Origin: Propionibacteriaceae bacterium UBA6238
GTDB taxonomy: Bacteria > Actinomycetota > Actinomycetes > Propionibacteriales > Propionibacteriaceae
Reading direction: 5' to 3'
NCBI GenBank assembly: GCA_002441465.1
Contig: DJWE01000067.1
Coordinates: 87,678-107,793, forward strand
DNA length: 20,116 nucleotides
Under the pieces are notes generated by a model. The model ran no database searches. It had not been told where the DNA came from and saw only the letters and a program-made list of their open reading frames with translations. Both the position numbers and the translations under genes were made by a program. Below, piece by piece: positions 6,439-14,416 of this stretch. The first letter of the stretch is position 1. The number at the start of each line of letters is the position of its first letter.

Positions 6439-7641
6439 ATGGTGACCCCATGGCCCAGCGCTGACGCCGAGCGCCTGCTGGCTGAGCTGGTGGATCACCT
6501 CGACCAGCAGATCCCGCACGCGCAGGGGCTGCGTCGCGAGCTGCACCGCCACCCCGACCTCAGCGGGGCGGAGCGGCCGACCGCCGAACGACTGCGGCAC
6601 GCCCTGCCGAACCTGCGGGCGCACCGTGTGGCCGACACCGGGTTCCTGGTCCGGGTCGGCCCGCCCGGGCCCTCGGTCGCGATCCGGGCCGAACTGGATG
6701 GCCTGCCGCTGGTCGAACGAACCGACGTGCCGTGGGCGTCCACCTCGGACGCGATGCACGCCTGCGGCCACGACGTGCACATGGCAGCGCTGTGGGCGCT
6801 GCTTCAGGCCGCGCGGCACGTCGACCTGCCGGTGGGCCTGGTCGGACTGTTCCAGCCTCGCGAAGAGGTGCAGCCGTCCGGGGCCGAGGACGTGGTCGGC
6901 TCGCAGCTCCTGCTCGAGCACCAGGTGCGGGCCGTGATCGGAGGGCATGTCCAGCCGCGTGTGCCCAGCGGGGTGATCAGCACGGGCTCCGGCGCGATCA
7001 ACGCCGCCGCGGACCAGTTCGACATCACCGTCCACGGCCAGCCGGGGCACGGCGCATACCCGCACGTCGCCCTCGACCCGATCCCGATCCTGGCCAGCAT
7101 CGTGCTCGGCCTGCAGGAACTGGTCGGACGCACGGTCGACCCGATCCATCCGGCGGTGATCTCGGTGGGCCGCATCGAGGCCGGCACTGCGCACAACATC
7201 ATCCCCGAGAGCGGCTCCCTGCACGGCGTGATCCGCACCATGCACGAGGCGGACCGAACCCACCTGCACGCGGCGATCCGCCGCCTCGCCGAACACACCG
7301 CGGCCGCCCGCGGCGCTCACGCAGACGTCGGGATCATCGTCGGCGATCCGGTACTCAACAACGACCGCCGGCTGGTGCAGTTCGTCGATCCGCTGCTGAC
7401 CCACCTCGGCCTGCCGGTCGCGCACGAGCCGTTCCGCTCCTGCGGAGCCGACGACTTCTCGCACTACTCCCGGATCGCTCCGATCCTGATGATGTTCGTC
7501 GGCACCGGTGGCCCGGCCGGCGGCGGACGGCACCGGGTCGGCCTGCATCACCCCACCTTCCTGCCTGCGGAGGAGTCGATCCGGCACCTCGCCCTCGCCC
7601 TCGCCGCCGGCTACGTCGGCGGAGCCCAACTGGCGCACTGA
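6439..7641 (+). CDS. M20 family amidohydrolase (M20D, hippurate/IAA-amino acid hydrolase-like)
   Basis: Metal-dependent amidohydrolase of 400 aa that probably cleaves an N-acyl amino acid or related amide; the substrate is unknown. The catalytic domain has LRRELHRHPDLSG (31-43), VAIRAELDGLPL (80-91), and metal ligands Cys109 and His111 in HACGHDVH, Glu142/Glu143 in FQPREE, His170 in GGHVQP and the C-terminal His pair 370-371 in LHHPTF. The inserted dimerisation domain runs from about 182 (SGAINAAADQFDITVHGQPGHGA, in part) to about 290. ATG 6439 is preferred because CAAGAT lies 7 nt before it. An in-frame ATG at 6430 would add MSP but overlaps that box, and neither start has a Shine-Dalgarno. 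It is convergent with gabT and may be unrelated to the polyamine locus. Confidence 0.88.
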   Translation: MVTPWPSADAERLLAELVDHLDQQIPHAQGLRRELHRHPDLSGAERPTAERLRHALPNLRAHRVADTGFLVRVGPPGPSVAIRAELDGLPLVERTDVPWASTSDAMHACGHDVHMAALWALLQAARHVDLPVGLVGLFQPREEVQPSGAEDVVGSQLLLEHQVRAVIGGHVQPRVPSGVISTGSGAINAAADQFDITVHGQPGHGAYPHVALDPIPILASIVLGLQELVGRTVDPIHPAVISVGRIEAGTAHNIIPESGSLHGVIRTMHEADRTHLHAAIRRLAEHTAAARGAHADVGIIVGDPVLNNDRRLVQFVDPLLTHLGLPVAHEPFRSCGADDFSHYSRIAPILMMFVGTGGPAGGGRHRVGLHHPTFLPAEESIRHLALALAAGYVGGAQLAH

Positions 7642-7678
7642 GGGACGCGAGCGGGCCCGGACACCGGAGCGCCGCGAG

Positions 7679-7706
7679 GACGGCGCCACGGCGCCGCGGC
7701 ACCGTC
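7679..7706. terminator. GC-rich inverted repeats between convergent genes
   Basis: In the 111-bp spacer between the M20 hydrolase and gabT ends, GACGGCGCC (7679-7687) can pair with GGCACCGTC (7698-7706) with one mismatch. A tighter alternative is CGGCGCC-AC-GGCGCCG (7681-7696). No T-run is present on either side. A bidirectional terminator is plausible, but in such GC-rich DNA chance is a real alternative. The rest of 7642-7752 shows nothing else. Confidence 0.3.
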
Positions 7707-7752
7707 GACGGCGCGAATCCGCCCACCCGGCCGGAACGTGCCGTGAGTCAGG

Positions 7753-9099
7753 TCAGGCGCGTTCCGGGGACACGGCTTCGGCGAACGCCTCCGCCAGGAC
7801 GTCCATGGCGTCCTCGACCAGTTCGTCGGAGATCACCAGCGGCGGCAGCATTCGGATCACGTTGCCGTAGGTGCCGCAGCCGAGCATGAGAAGTCCGCGC
7901 CGGCCGCACCCCGCGATGACGGCCTTGGTCAGAGCCGCGTCCGGGGTCTTCGAACCGTCCGGGACGACCAGCTCGATCGCCATCATCGCGCCCCGTCCGC
8001 GGATCTCGCCGATCTGCGGGTGGCTCGCCGCAAGCTCGGTGAGTCGCCGGGTGAGCAGTTCGCCGATCCGGACGGCGCGTCCGGCGAGGTCGTCGGCCTC
8101 CATGGTCTCGATCGCAGCCAGCGCCGCTGCACAGGACAACGGATTGCCGCCGAAGGTGCCGCCCAGGCCCCCGGGGACGGGCGCGTCCATCATCTCCGCA
8201 CGGCCGGTCAGCGCGGCGATCGGCAGGCCACCGCCGAGCGCCTTGGCGCTGGTGACCAGGTCGGGCACCACCGCCTCGTGCTCGATCGCGAACCACGTGC
8301 CGGTACGGCAGAATCCCGACTGCACCTCGTCGGCGACCAGCACGATCCCGTGCTCGGTGCACCACTCACGCAGCTTCTGCACGAAGCCCGGTGCCGGCAC
8401 GATGAATCCGCCCTCGCCCTGGATGGGTTCGAGCACCACTGCGGCGATGTGGTTCTCGCCGATCTGCACGTGGGCGCGGCTGGCGAACTCGGCGAAGGCT
8501 TCTTCGGCACAGTTCTCCGCGCCGCCGGGCCACCGGTAGGAATAAGCCATCGGCAGCCGGTAGATCTCCGGGGCGAACGGGCCGAAGCCCTCCTTGTACG
8601 GCTGCACCTTGGCGGTCATCGCCATGGTCAGGTTGGTCCGGCCGTGGTACGCGTGGTCGAACACGACCACCGCGGGCCGGCCGGTGTAGGCACGGGCCAC
8701 CTTCACCGCGTTCTCCACGGCCTCTGCGCCGGCGTTGAACAGGGCCGAGCGCTTCTCGAAGTCACCGGGCGTGAGCCGGGCGAGTTCCTCGCACAGCTTC
8801 ACGTAGCCGTCGTAGGGGCTGACCATGAAGCAGGTGTGCCCGTAGCTGGTCGCCTGCGCCGTGACCGCTTCGACCACCCGCGGGGCGCTGTGCCCGACCG
8901 AGGCCACGCCGATTCCGGAGCCGAAATCGATGTGCTGGTTGCCGTCGACGTCGCGCAGGATGGCGCCCTCCGCGGCCTCGATGTAGAGATCGTTGCCGCC
9001 GCTGACCGCGGCCGACACGCTCGCCTTGCGTCGCTGGGCGAGCGCAGCCGAGCGCGGTCCGGGCAGGGAAGTACGCAGGACTCGCTTCTGTTCGATCAC
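7753..9099 (-). CDS. gabT: 4-aminobutyrate aminotransferase
   Basis: Class III PLP aminotransferase (448 aa) transferring the amino group of GABA to 2-oxoglutarate, giving succinate semialdehyde and glutamate. GabT-type features: DGNQHIDFGSGIGV (52-65), FNAGAEAVENAVKVAR (121-136), DHAYHGRTNLTM (148-159), VLEPIQGEGGF (222-232), ADEVQSGFCRTG with Asp257 (256-267), and the Schiff-base Lys286 in TSAKALGGGLP. GTFGGNPLSCAAALAA and GYGNVIRMLPPL-like CGTYGNVIRMLPPL complete it. The GTG start at 9099 overlaps the upstream stop by 4 nt (GTGA) with GAGGAG just upstream. It is the last gene of the seven-gene minus-strand unit, which begins with a 4-aminobutyraldehyde dehydrogenase, consistent with degradation of putrescine-derived GABA. 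Confidence 0.94.
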   Translation of the reverse strand: MIEQKRVLRTSLPGPRSAALAQRRKASVSAAVSGGNDLYIEAAEGAILRDVDGNQHIDFGSGIGVASVGHSAPRVVEAVTAQATSYGHTCFMVSPYDGYVKLCEELARLTPGDFEKRSALFNAGAEAVENAVKVARAYTGRPAVVVFDHAYHGRTNLTMAMTAKVQPYKEGFGPFAPEIYRLPMAYSYRWPGGAENCAEEAFAEFASRAHVQIGENHIAAVVLEPIQGEGGFIVPAPGFVQKLREWCTEHGIVLVADEVQSGFCRTGTWFAIEHEAVVPDLVTSAKALGGGLPIAALTGRAEMMDAPVPGGLGGTFGGNPLSCAAALAAIETMEADDLAGRAVRIGELLTRRLTELAASHPQIGEIRGRGAMMAIELVVPDGSKTPDAALTKAVIAGCGRRGLLMLGCGTYGNVIRMLPPLVISDELVEDAMDVLAEAFAEAVSPERA

Positions 9100-10337
9100 T
9101 TCTCCTCGATCCCCCAGGCGGAGGCGTACCCGAGCGGCGCCGGGCCGGCGAGCAGGTCAAGGAACGGCACGGCGTCGAAGGACTCCGGTCCGCGCACGCC
9201 GGCACCGGACCAGGCGCCGCCGGCCAGCAGTTCCAGGGCGACCACCGGGTTGATCGCGGTCTGCCAGACCACGCATTGGGCGCCGTAGTTCGCCATCGAC
9301 CACTCGTTGTCCACCACGTGGTAGAGGTAGGTCCTTCGGGGTTGCCCATCGACGCCGGTTCCGGTCACGTAGAGCCCCGCGCAGGTCTTGCCGGTCATCC
9401 GGGGGCCGATGGTCGCCGGATCGGGCAGGACGGCGGCCACCACGTCACGCGGCGACACTTCGACGCCCTTCACCCGCACCGGCGCCGTCTTGTCCAGCCC
9501 GAGGGCGTGCAGCGTCTTCAGCACGCCGATGAACTCATCGCCCAGGCCGTACTTGAAAGTGACCCGCTTCGCGTCCACCCAGCGCGGCATCAAGAGCACC
9601 TCCTCGTGCTCGACGTTGACGCACTCGACCGGACCGATCCCCTCCGGGAAGTCGAACACCTCGGGCTCGCTGAACGGCGGCGTGGTGTACCAGTCGCGAC
9701 CGGATTCCCAGATCACCGGTGGGTTCAGGCACTCCTCGATCGTGGTCCAGATCGAGAAGCTGGGCGCGAAGATCTCCTCGCCGTCCTCATCGCGCACGAC
9801 CAGGTTCGCGCCGTCCCTGGTACCGAGCTCGTCGATCTCGGAGAACAGGTGGTCGGCGGCGTAGCGGGCGAACACGTCCGACAGGCCCGGCTCCACGCCG
9901 ATCCCGACCAGCGCCAGCCGTCCGGCCTCCTCCCAGCGAGCGGCCTGGGCGAACTGCTCGTCACCGAGCTTCACCCCGACCTCGCCGTAGGGGTTGTCCG
10001 GGTGCGGACGGGACAGGCTCATCGCCATGTCGAGGTAGTCGGCGCCAGCGGCGAAGGCCCCCTCGAACACGCCCATGACGAACCGGGGATCCACCGCGTT
10101 CAGCACGTGGGTGATCCCGTGCTCGCGAGCCAGCGCCGCAACAGAGGCGGGGTCCGACGCGTCCACCCGTGCGGCGACGAACCTCCCGTCCCCGCCACCG
10201 GCCACGGCGGCCACGGTCGCCTCAGCCCTGGCCAGGTCGTAGTCGGCCACCACCATCACCTCGAAGAAACTCCGCCTGGCCGCGATCCGCGCCACCGCGT
10301 CGCCGACACCTCCAGAGCCCACCACCAGAATGCGCAT
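9096..10337 (-). CDS. Saccharopine dehydrogenase-like (Lys1/carboxynorspermidine dehydrogenase-type) oxidoreductase
   Basis: Predicted NAD(P)-dependent oxidoreductase of 413 aa. The Rossmann domain begins MRILVVGSGGVGDAVA (GxGGxG at 7-12), followed by the family patterns HVLNAVDPRF, AGADYLDMA and GIGVEPGLSDVFARYAADHLF. The C-terminal domain has KRVTFKYGLG, VLPDPATIGPRMTGKTCAG, RRTYLYHVVDNEWSMANYGAQ and TAINPVVALELLAGGAW. From memory, this layout and length resemble carboxynorspermidine dehydrogenase as much as saccharopine dehydrogenase. Family members reductively join, or oxidatively split, an amine and an oxo acid or semialdehyde. It sits directly after the second permease gene (stop and start abut) and overlaps gabT by 4 nt, so it is made together with polyamine uptake and GABA degradation. 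The substrate is not known. Confidence 0.85.
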   Translation of the reverse strand: MRILVVGSGGVGDAVARIAARRSFFEVMVVADYDLARAEATVAAVAGGGDGRFVAARVDASDPASVAALAREHGITHVLNAVDPRFVMGVFEGAFAAGADYLDMAMSLSRPHPDNPYGEVGVKLGDEQFAQAARWEEAGRLALVGIGVEPGLSDVFARYAADHLFSEIDELGTRDGANLVVRDEDGEEIFAPSFSIWTTIEECLNPPVIWESGRDWYTTPPFSEPEVFDFPEGIGPVECVNVEHEEVLLMPRWVDAKRVTFKYGLGDEFIGVLKTLHALGLDKTAPVRVKGVEVSPRDVVAAVLPDPATIGPRMTGKTCAGLYVTGTGVDGQPRRTYLYHVVDNEWSMANYGAQCVVWQTAINPVVALELLAGGAWSGAGVRGPESFDAVPFLDLLAGPAPLGYASAWGIEEK

Positions 10338-11132
10338 CTACTGCGCCACCTTTCTCCTCCGTGCACCGATCGCCTGTGCGATCCCGACGATCGCCAGGGC
10401 GCCCACGAACATGACGGTGCCGATCACGTTGATCTGCACCGGAGTGCCGCGCTGCGCGGCTCCCCACACATACATGGGGAACGTCACGGTCGTGGCACCG
10501 GCATTGAAGTTGGTCACGATGTAATCGTCGAAGCTCAGCGCGAAGGCGAGCAACGCGCCGGCTCCGATACCCGGAGCGACCAGGGGGAACGTGACCCGCC
10601 AGAACGTCTGGGACGGTCTGGCGTACAGGTCAGCCGCAGCCTGCTCCAGGGACGGGTCGAGCGAGGCGACCCTGGCCTTCACCGTTGTGATCACGAAGGA
10701 CAACGTGAACAGGATGTGCGCGATCAGGATCGTCCCCTGCCCGGACGGCACGCCCATCGCTACGAACAGCGTGAGCAGCGACGAACCCATCACCACCTCG
10801 GGTGTGGCCATCGGGAAGAACACCAGCAGGTTCGTCGCCGCGCGGCCTCGGAACCGGTAGCGCCCCAGCGCGAACGCCGCGGCCGTGCCGATCACGGTGG
10901 CGACCAGCGAGGACACCACGGCCACCCACAGGCTCAACCCCAGCGCCTCGCACATGCCGGCGCTTGCGCACGGATTCAACCAGGCGTCCAGCGAGAACTC
11001 GTTCCACTGGTAGTTGTAGCGCCCGCTGGGCTTGTTGAAGGAGAACACCGTCACCACGAGGTTCGGCAGCAGGATGTAGGCCATCACCAACAGTCCGGCG
11101 ATCACCACCAGGTTGCGTCGCAGCCACGCCAT
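10338..11132 (-). CDS. Polyamine-type ABC transporter permease (PotC-like)
   Basis: Inner-membrane permease of 264 aa with six predicted helices, starting MAWLRRNLVVIAGLLVMAYILLPN. The ABC2-type importer loop (EAA motif) reads EQAAADLYARPSQTFWRVTFPLVAPG, followed by the PotC-typical FALSFDDYIVTNFNAG. It pairs with the PotB-like permease encoded just upstream. The frame is open for another 1.2 kb upstream, but that part lies inside the ATPase and PotB-like genes. I chose ATG 11132 because it overlaps the PotB-like stop (TGATG), has GAGGAG 9 nt upstream, and gives the family length. The stop codon directly abuts the ATG of the dehydrogenase gene. Polyamine specificity is inferred from family and neighbours. 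Confidence 0.92.
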   Translation of the reverse strand: MAWLRRNLVVIAGLLVMAYILLPNLVVTVFSFNKPSGRYNYQWNEFSLDAWLNPCASAGMCEALGLSLWVAVVSSLVATVIGTAAAFALGRYRFRGRAATNLLVFFPMATPEVVMGSSLLTLFVAMGVPSGQGTILIAHILFTLSFVITTVKARVASLDPSLEQAAADLYARPSQTFWRVTFPLVAPGIGAGALLAFALSFDDYIVTNFNAGATTVTFPMYVWGAAQRGTPVQINVIGTVMFVGALAIVGIAQAIGARRRKVAQ

Positions 11133-12046
11133 CAGACCAGCTCCTCGGTACCGGCGATGCGCACGTAGATGCCCACCAGCACGATGATCGCGGCCATCAG
11201 AATGAACGACAGTGCCGCGGCCGTCGGGTAGTCCAGGACGCGCAGGAACTGCGCGTCGATGACCTGGCCGATCATCACCGTCTGGGTATTGCCGAGCAGC
11301 TTGGAGTTGATGTAGTCGCCGGCGGCCGGGATGAAGGTGAGCAGGGTTCCCGAGACCACGCCTGGCAGCGACAGTGGCCAGATCACCCGCCAGAAGGTGT
11401 GCCAGCCGTTCGCATAGAGGTCGCCGGCCGCGTCCAGCAGTCGAGAATCGAGGCGCTCCAGCGATGCGTAGAGCGGAAGCACCATGAACGGCAGGAAGTT
11501 GTACACCAGACCGGAGACGACGGCGAACGGCGAGAACAGCAAGGAGTCGTTGCTGGTCAGGCCGACCGCCTCCAAGACGTTGATCAGCCCGGTCGCCCGG
11601 AAGAAGCCGTTCACCGGGCCCGAGTCGGTGAGGATGATCTGCCAGGCCAGGGTGCGAATCAGGAAGTTGGTGAAGAACGGCGCGACCACCAGCACCAGCA
11701 GGGTGTTCTTGAACCGCCCCGCGCGGTGCGCGATGAACCACGCCAGCGGGTAGCCGAGCAGCAGCGTGCCGACGGTCGCCAGGGCGGCATAGCCGAACGA
11801 ACGGACGAAGTGAGGCCAATACCGCGACAGCGCATCGGCATAGGTCTGGAAGTTCCAGGTGAAGGTGTAGCCATTGTCGATGTCGCCGGTCTGCAGCGAC
11901 TGGGACGCCAGCGAGATCGTCGGCACGACGAAGAAGACCGTCAGCCACAGCATCGCCGGGGTCAGCAGCAGGACGGGGACGAAGTACCCGCGCCGACGGG
12001 TCGCCCTGGCCGGACGGGCTGCGCCGATCGGGTGGGCGAACGCCAT
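11132..12046 (-). CDS. Polyamine-type ABC transporter permease (PotB-like)
   Basis: Membrane permease of 304 aa. A cytoplasmic basic N-terminus (RPARATRRRG) precedes the first helix YFVPVLLLTPAMLWLTVFFVVPTISL (in part). A large first periplasmic loop follows (GDIDNGYTFTWNFQTYADAL), then five more helices. Conserved segments include FKNTLLVLVVAPFFTNFLIRT and the EAA loop AAGDLYANGWHTFWRVIWPLSLPG. The C-terminal part has TFIPAAGDYINSKLLG, the PotB-type counterpart of the FDDYIVT segment. ATG 12046 overlaps the ATPase stop by one base (TGATG) and has GGAGG 8 nt upstream. Together with the PotC-like protein it would form the channel of the importer. Confidence 0.92.
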   Translation of the reverse strand: MAFAHPIGAARPARATRRRGYFVPVLLLTPAMLWLTVFFVVPTISLASQSLQTGDIDNGYTFTWNFQTYADALSRYWPHFVRSFGYAALATVGTLLLGYPLAWFIAHRAGRFKNTLLVLVVAPFFTNFLIRTLAWQIILTDSGPVNGFFRATGLINVLEAVGLTSNDSLLFSPFAVVSGLVYNFLPFMVLPLYASLERLDSRLLDAAGDLYANGWHTFWRVIWPLSLPGVVSGTLLTFIPAAGDYINSKLLGNTQTVMIGQVIDAQFLRVLDYPTAAALSFILMAAIIVLVGIYVRIAGTEELV

Positions 12047-13170
12047 CAGAGCGCCTCCGACACCACGAACGACTGGTGCGGATCCCAGCCGAGCACCACC
12101 GCATCGCCGGGCCGGGCGCGCAACGAGCCGTCGTTGGGGCGGGTGACAGTGAGCTCCTGCCCCCACGGCATGGCCACAAGGTAGGTGGTGGCGACACCGG
12201 TGAAGGAGGCGTCGGTGACCGTGCCACCGAGTCTGTTGGCGCTGGGGGCGTCCTCCGGGGAGAGGATCCGCAGCTTCTCGGGGCGGATGCCCAGGTGAAC
12301 GGACGGGGCGCCCTCGGCGAACCCTCCGTCCAGGGGCATGCCCTCGGGCAGCTGGGCGCGCTCCACGACCAGGCCGTTGCCGTGCGCATGCGCGGTCACG
12401 AACTCTCCGCCCGGGTCGCTGAAGCCTTCCAGGGGCAACAGGTTGGATTGGCCGAGGAAGCTCGCCACGAAGGCCGTCGCCGGACGGTCGTAGAGCTGGG
12501 CCGGCTCGCCGACCTGCTCCAGCCGTCCGGCGTTCATCACCGCGACCGTGTCGGCCATGGTCATGGCCTCCTCCTGGTCGTGGGTGACGTGGATGAAGGT
12601 GATCCCAACCTCCTGCTGGATCCGCTTCAGTTCGATCTGCATCTCCCGGCGCAGTTTCAGGTCCAGCGCACCCAGCGGCTCGTCCAGCAGGAGCACCTCG
12701 GGACGGTTCACGATCGCGCGCGCCAACGCGACCCGCTGCTGCATGCCGCCGGAGAGCTGCCGGGGCCGCTGCCTCGCCCGTTCGGCGAGCTGAACCAGCT
12801 CCAGGGCCTCCATCGAACGCTGCTTCCAGTCGGCGACCTTCAGCTGGCGCAGTCCGAACCCGACGTTGTCGAGGACGTTCAAGTGCGGGAACAGCGCGTA
12901 GCTCTGGAAGACGGTGTTCACCCGTCGCTGGTACGCCCTGGTCGCGGTGATGTCGTCGGCGCCGAGGTAGATCCGGCCCGCCGTGGGCTCCTCCAGCCCT
13001 GCCACCATCCGCAAGGTGGTGGTCTTGCCGCAACCGGAGGGGCCCAGCAGTGCGAAGAAGGAACCGGCCGGCACCTCCAGATCGATCCCCGCCACCGCGA
13101 CGAAGTCGTCGAAGTGGCGGGTCAGCCCGACCAGGCGAAGCGCTCCCGTGGACGTGCTGGTCTTTGCCAC
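12046..13170 (-). CDS. potA: Polyamine-type ABC transporter ATP-binding protein (PotA-like)
   Basis: ATPase subunit (374 aa) energising import of putrescine/spermidine-type substrates. Walker A GPSGCGKT is at 43-50, Q-loop Gln89 in VFQSYALFPH, signature LSGGMQQR at 139-146, Walker B VLLLDEP at 159-165, D-loop ALDLKLR and the switch histidine His197 in VTHDQEEAM. A C-terminal TOBE domain (about 276-370, starting SVHLGIRPEKLRIL) is typical of PotA/CUT-type importers. The GTG start at 13170 lies 4 nt after the binding-protein stop and has no good Shine-Dalgarno, suggesting re-initiation from the upstream gene. An alternative would be another spermidine/putrescine/iron-family importer, but the flanking catabolic genes favour polyamines. 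Confidence 0.93.
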   Translation of the reverse strand: MAKTSTSTGALRLVGLTRHFDDFVAVAGIDLEVPAGSFFALLGPSGCGKTTTLRMVAGLEEPTAGRIYLGADDITATRAYQRRVNTVFQSYALFPHLNVLDNVGFGLRQLKVADWKQRSMEALELVQLAERARQRPRQLSGGMQQRVALARAIVNRPEVLLLDEPLGALDLKLRREMQIELKRIQQEVGITFIHVTHDQEEAMTMADTVAVMNAGRLEQVGEPAQLYDRPATAFVASFLGQSNLLPLEGFSDPGGEFVTAHAHGNGLVVERAQLPEGMPLDGGFAEGAPSVHLGIRPEKLRILSPEDAPSANRLGGTVTDASFTGVATTYLVAMPWGQELTVTRPNDGSLRARPGDAVVLGWDPHQSFVVSEAL

Positions 13171-13174
13171 CGGA

Positions 13175-14389
13175 CTAGCCCGTCACCACGGCCTGGAACT
13201 GCCGGTTGAACGACGTCTCCTCTTCCGCGCTCAAGGCTCGGAACACCTGGGCTTTCGCGAGGATCGCCTCGCTGGGGAAGATCAGCTCGTTGTTGGCGAC
13301 CTCGGGATCCTCCTTGACCAGAATCGGCTTCACCCCGGCCACCGGCGGGATGTAGTTGACGTAGTCGGCGACCGCGGCCATCACCTTGGGGTCGTAGTAG
13401 TAGTTGATCAGTTTCTCGGCGTTCTTCTTGTGCTGGGCGAGGTTCGGGATCACGAAGTTGTCCGAGAACATCGGGATGCCCTGCTCGCCGAGCGCGTAGC
13501 CCAGCTGGGGGTTGTCCGCCCGCAACTGCACGACATCGCCGGTCCAGGCCAGGCAGGCCGCCGTGTCGCCCGATGCCAGCGGCTTGGTGTACTCGTTGCC
13601 GGTGAACCCCTTGATCTGGCCCGCGTCCTTGGCCTCCTGGATCACCGCCAGCGCGGCGGCGAACTGGTCAGCGGTGACCTCGGCAAGGCTGACTCCCTGC
13701 TCGATCAGCACCATGCCCACGGTGTCGCGCATCTCGGTGAGCATGGTCACCTTGCCCTTGAGCGCGGTGTCGTGCAGCAGCTGGTCGACACTGGTCACCT
13801 TGCGGCCGCCGGTCGCCTTCGGGTTATAGGCGACGCCCACGAAACCACTCTGCCAGGGCAGCGAGTAGACCCGGCCCTGATCGAACGGGACGTCCTTCAG
13901 CGAGGGCTCCAAGTTGGCCAGGTTGGGGATGTTCGCGTAGTCGAGCGGCTGGACGTAGCCGAGCCGGACCAGCCGTGCGACCATCCAGTCCGTGCTCACC
14001 CAGGTATCGCGTCCGGTGTCCTGGCCCGCCTCGAGCAGCGGACGGACCTTGGCGAAGAACTCGTCGTTGTCGTTGTAGTCCTCGTTGTAGTTGACCTTGA
14101 TCCCGGTCTGCTTGACGAAGGCCTCGATGCTGGGGTGCTTGCCTGCGTCGTCGATGTCGATGTACTCCGGCCAGTTCGACCAGTTCACCACCTTGTCGGT
14201 ATCGGAGAGATCCTCGGCGGCTTTCGGCGCTGCGGACGCCGACGTGGACGAGGACGCGTTGCGTCCGGGAGATCCACAGGCAGCGAGCAGGCCGGCAGCG
14301 GCCACCCCGGCGAGGCCGGTCAACGCACTCCGCCGGGAGATCGCCGCACGGGCGAAGGACATCAGCAACGGGTCGTTCTGGTCGGGCAT
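13175..14389 (-). CDS. Polyamine-binding lipoprotein, Tat-type signal (PotD-like)
   Basis: Substrate-binding protein of 404 aa for the adjoining ABC importer. The N-terminus carries a twin-arginine signal (ISRRSALTGLAG, Arg19-Arg20) followed by lipobox LAAC with Cys38, so it appears to be exported folded and then lipid-anchored. The mature part begins with an Ala/Ser-rich linker. The PotD/PotF pattern follows: VVNWSNWPEY (Trp73, Tyr76), FVKQTGIKVNYNEDYNDNDEFFAKV, a WVSTDWMVARLV segment, YSLPWQSGFVGVAYN and IPMFSDNFVIP (Asp310). By comparison with E. coli PotD, the Trp of NWxEY and the Asp of the last segment are amine-binding positions. ATG 14389 has GAGAGG 5 nt upstream, and the gene starts 27 nt after the dehydrogenase ends. 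Confidence 0.92.
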   Translation of the reverse strand: MPDQNDPLLMSFARAAISRRSALTGLAGVAAAGLLAACGSPGRNASSSTSASAAPKAAEDLSDTDKVVNWSNWPEYIDIDDAGKHPSIEAFVKQTGIKVNYNEDYNDNDEFFAKVRPLLEAGQDTGRDTWVSTDWMVARLVRLGYVQPLDYANIPNLANLEPSLKDVPFDQGRVYSLPWQSGFVGVAYNPKATGGRKVTSVDQLLHDTALKGKVTMLTEMRDTVGMVLIEQGVSLAEVTADQFAAALAVIQEAKDAGQIKGFTGNEYTKPLASGDTAACLAWTGDVVQLRADNPQLGYALGEQGIPMFSDNFVIPNLAQHKKNAEKLINYYYDPKVMAAVADYVNYIPPVAGVKPILVKEDPEVANNELIFPSEAILAKAQVFRALSAEEETSFNRQFQAVVTG

Positions 14390-14416
14390 GTCGCCTCTCT
14401 TTCTCGGTTTCTTCCC

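Noticed and set aside
10338..12389. A possible 683-residue fused membrane protein ending in the PotC-like permease
   Set aside because: The upstream part is just the open third frame within the ATPase and PotB-like genes. The true start at 11132 has a Shine-Dalgarno and a TGATG overlap.
11132..13033. A 633-residue ATPase-permease fusion
   Set aside because: The first 300 or so codons are an out-of-frame reading of potA. The permease begins at ATG 12046.
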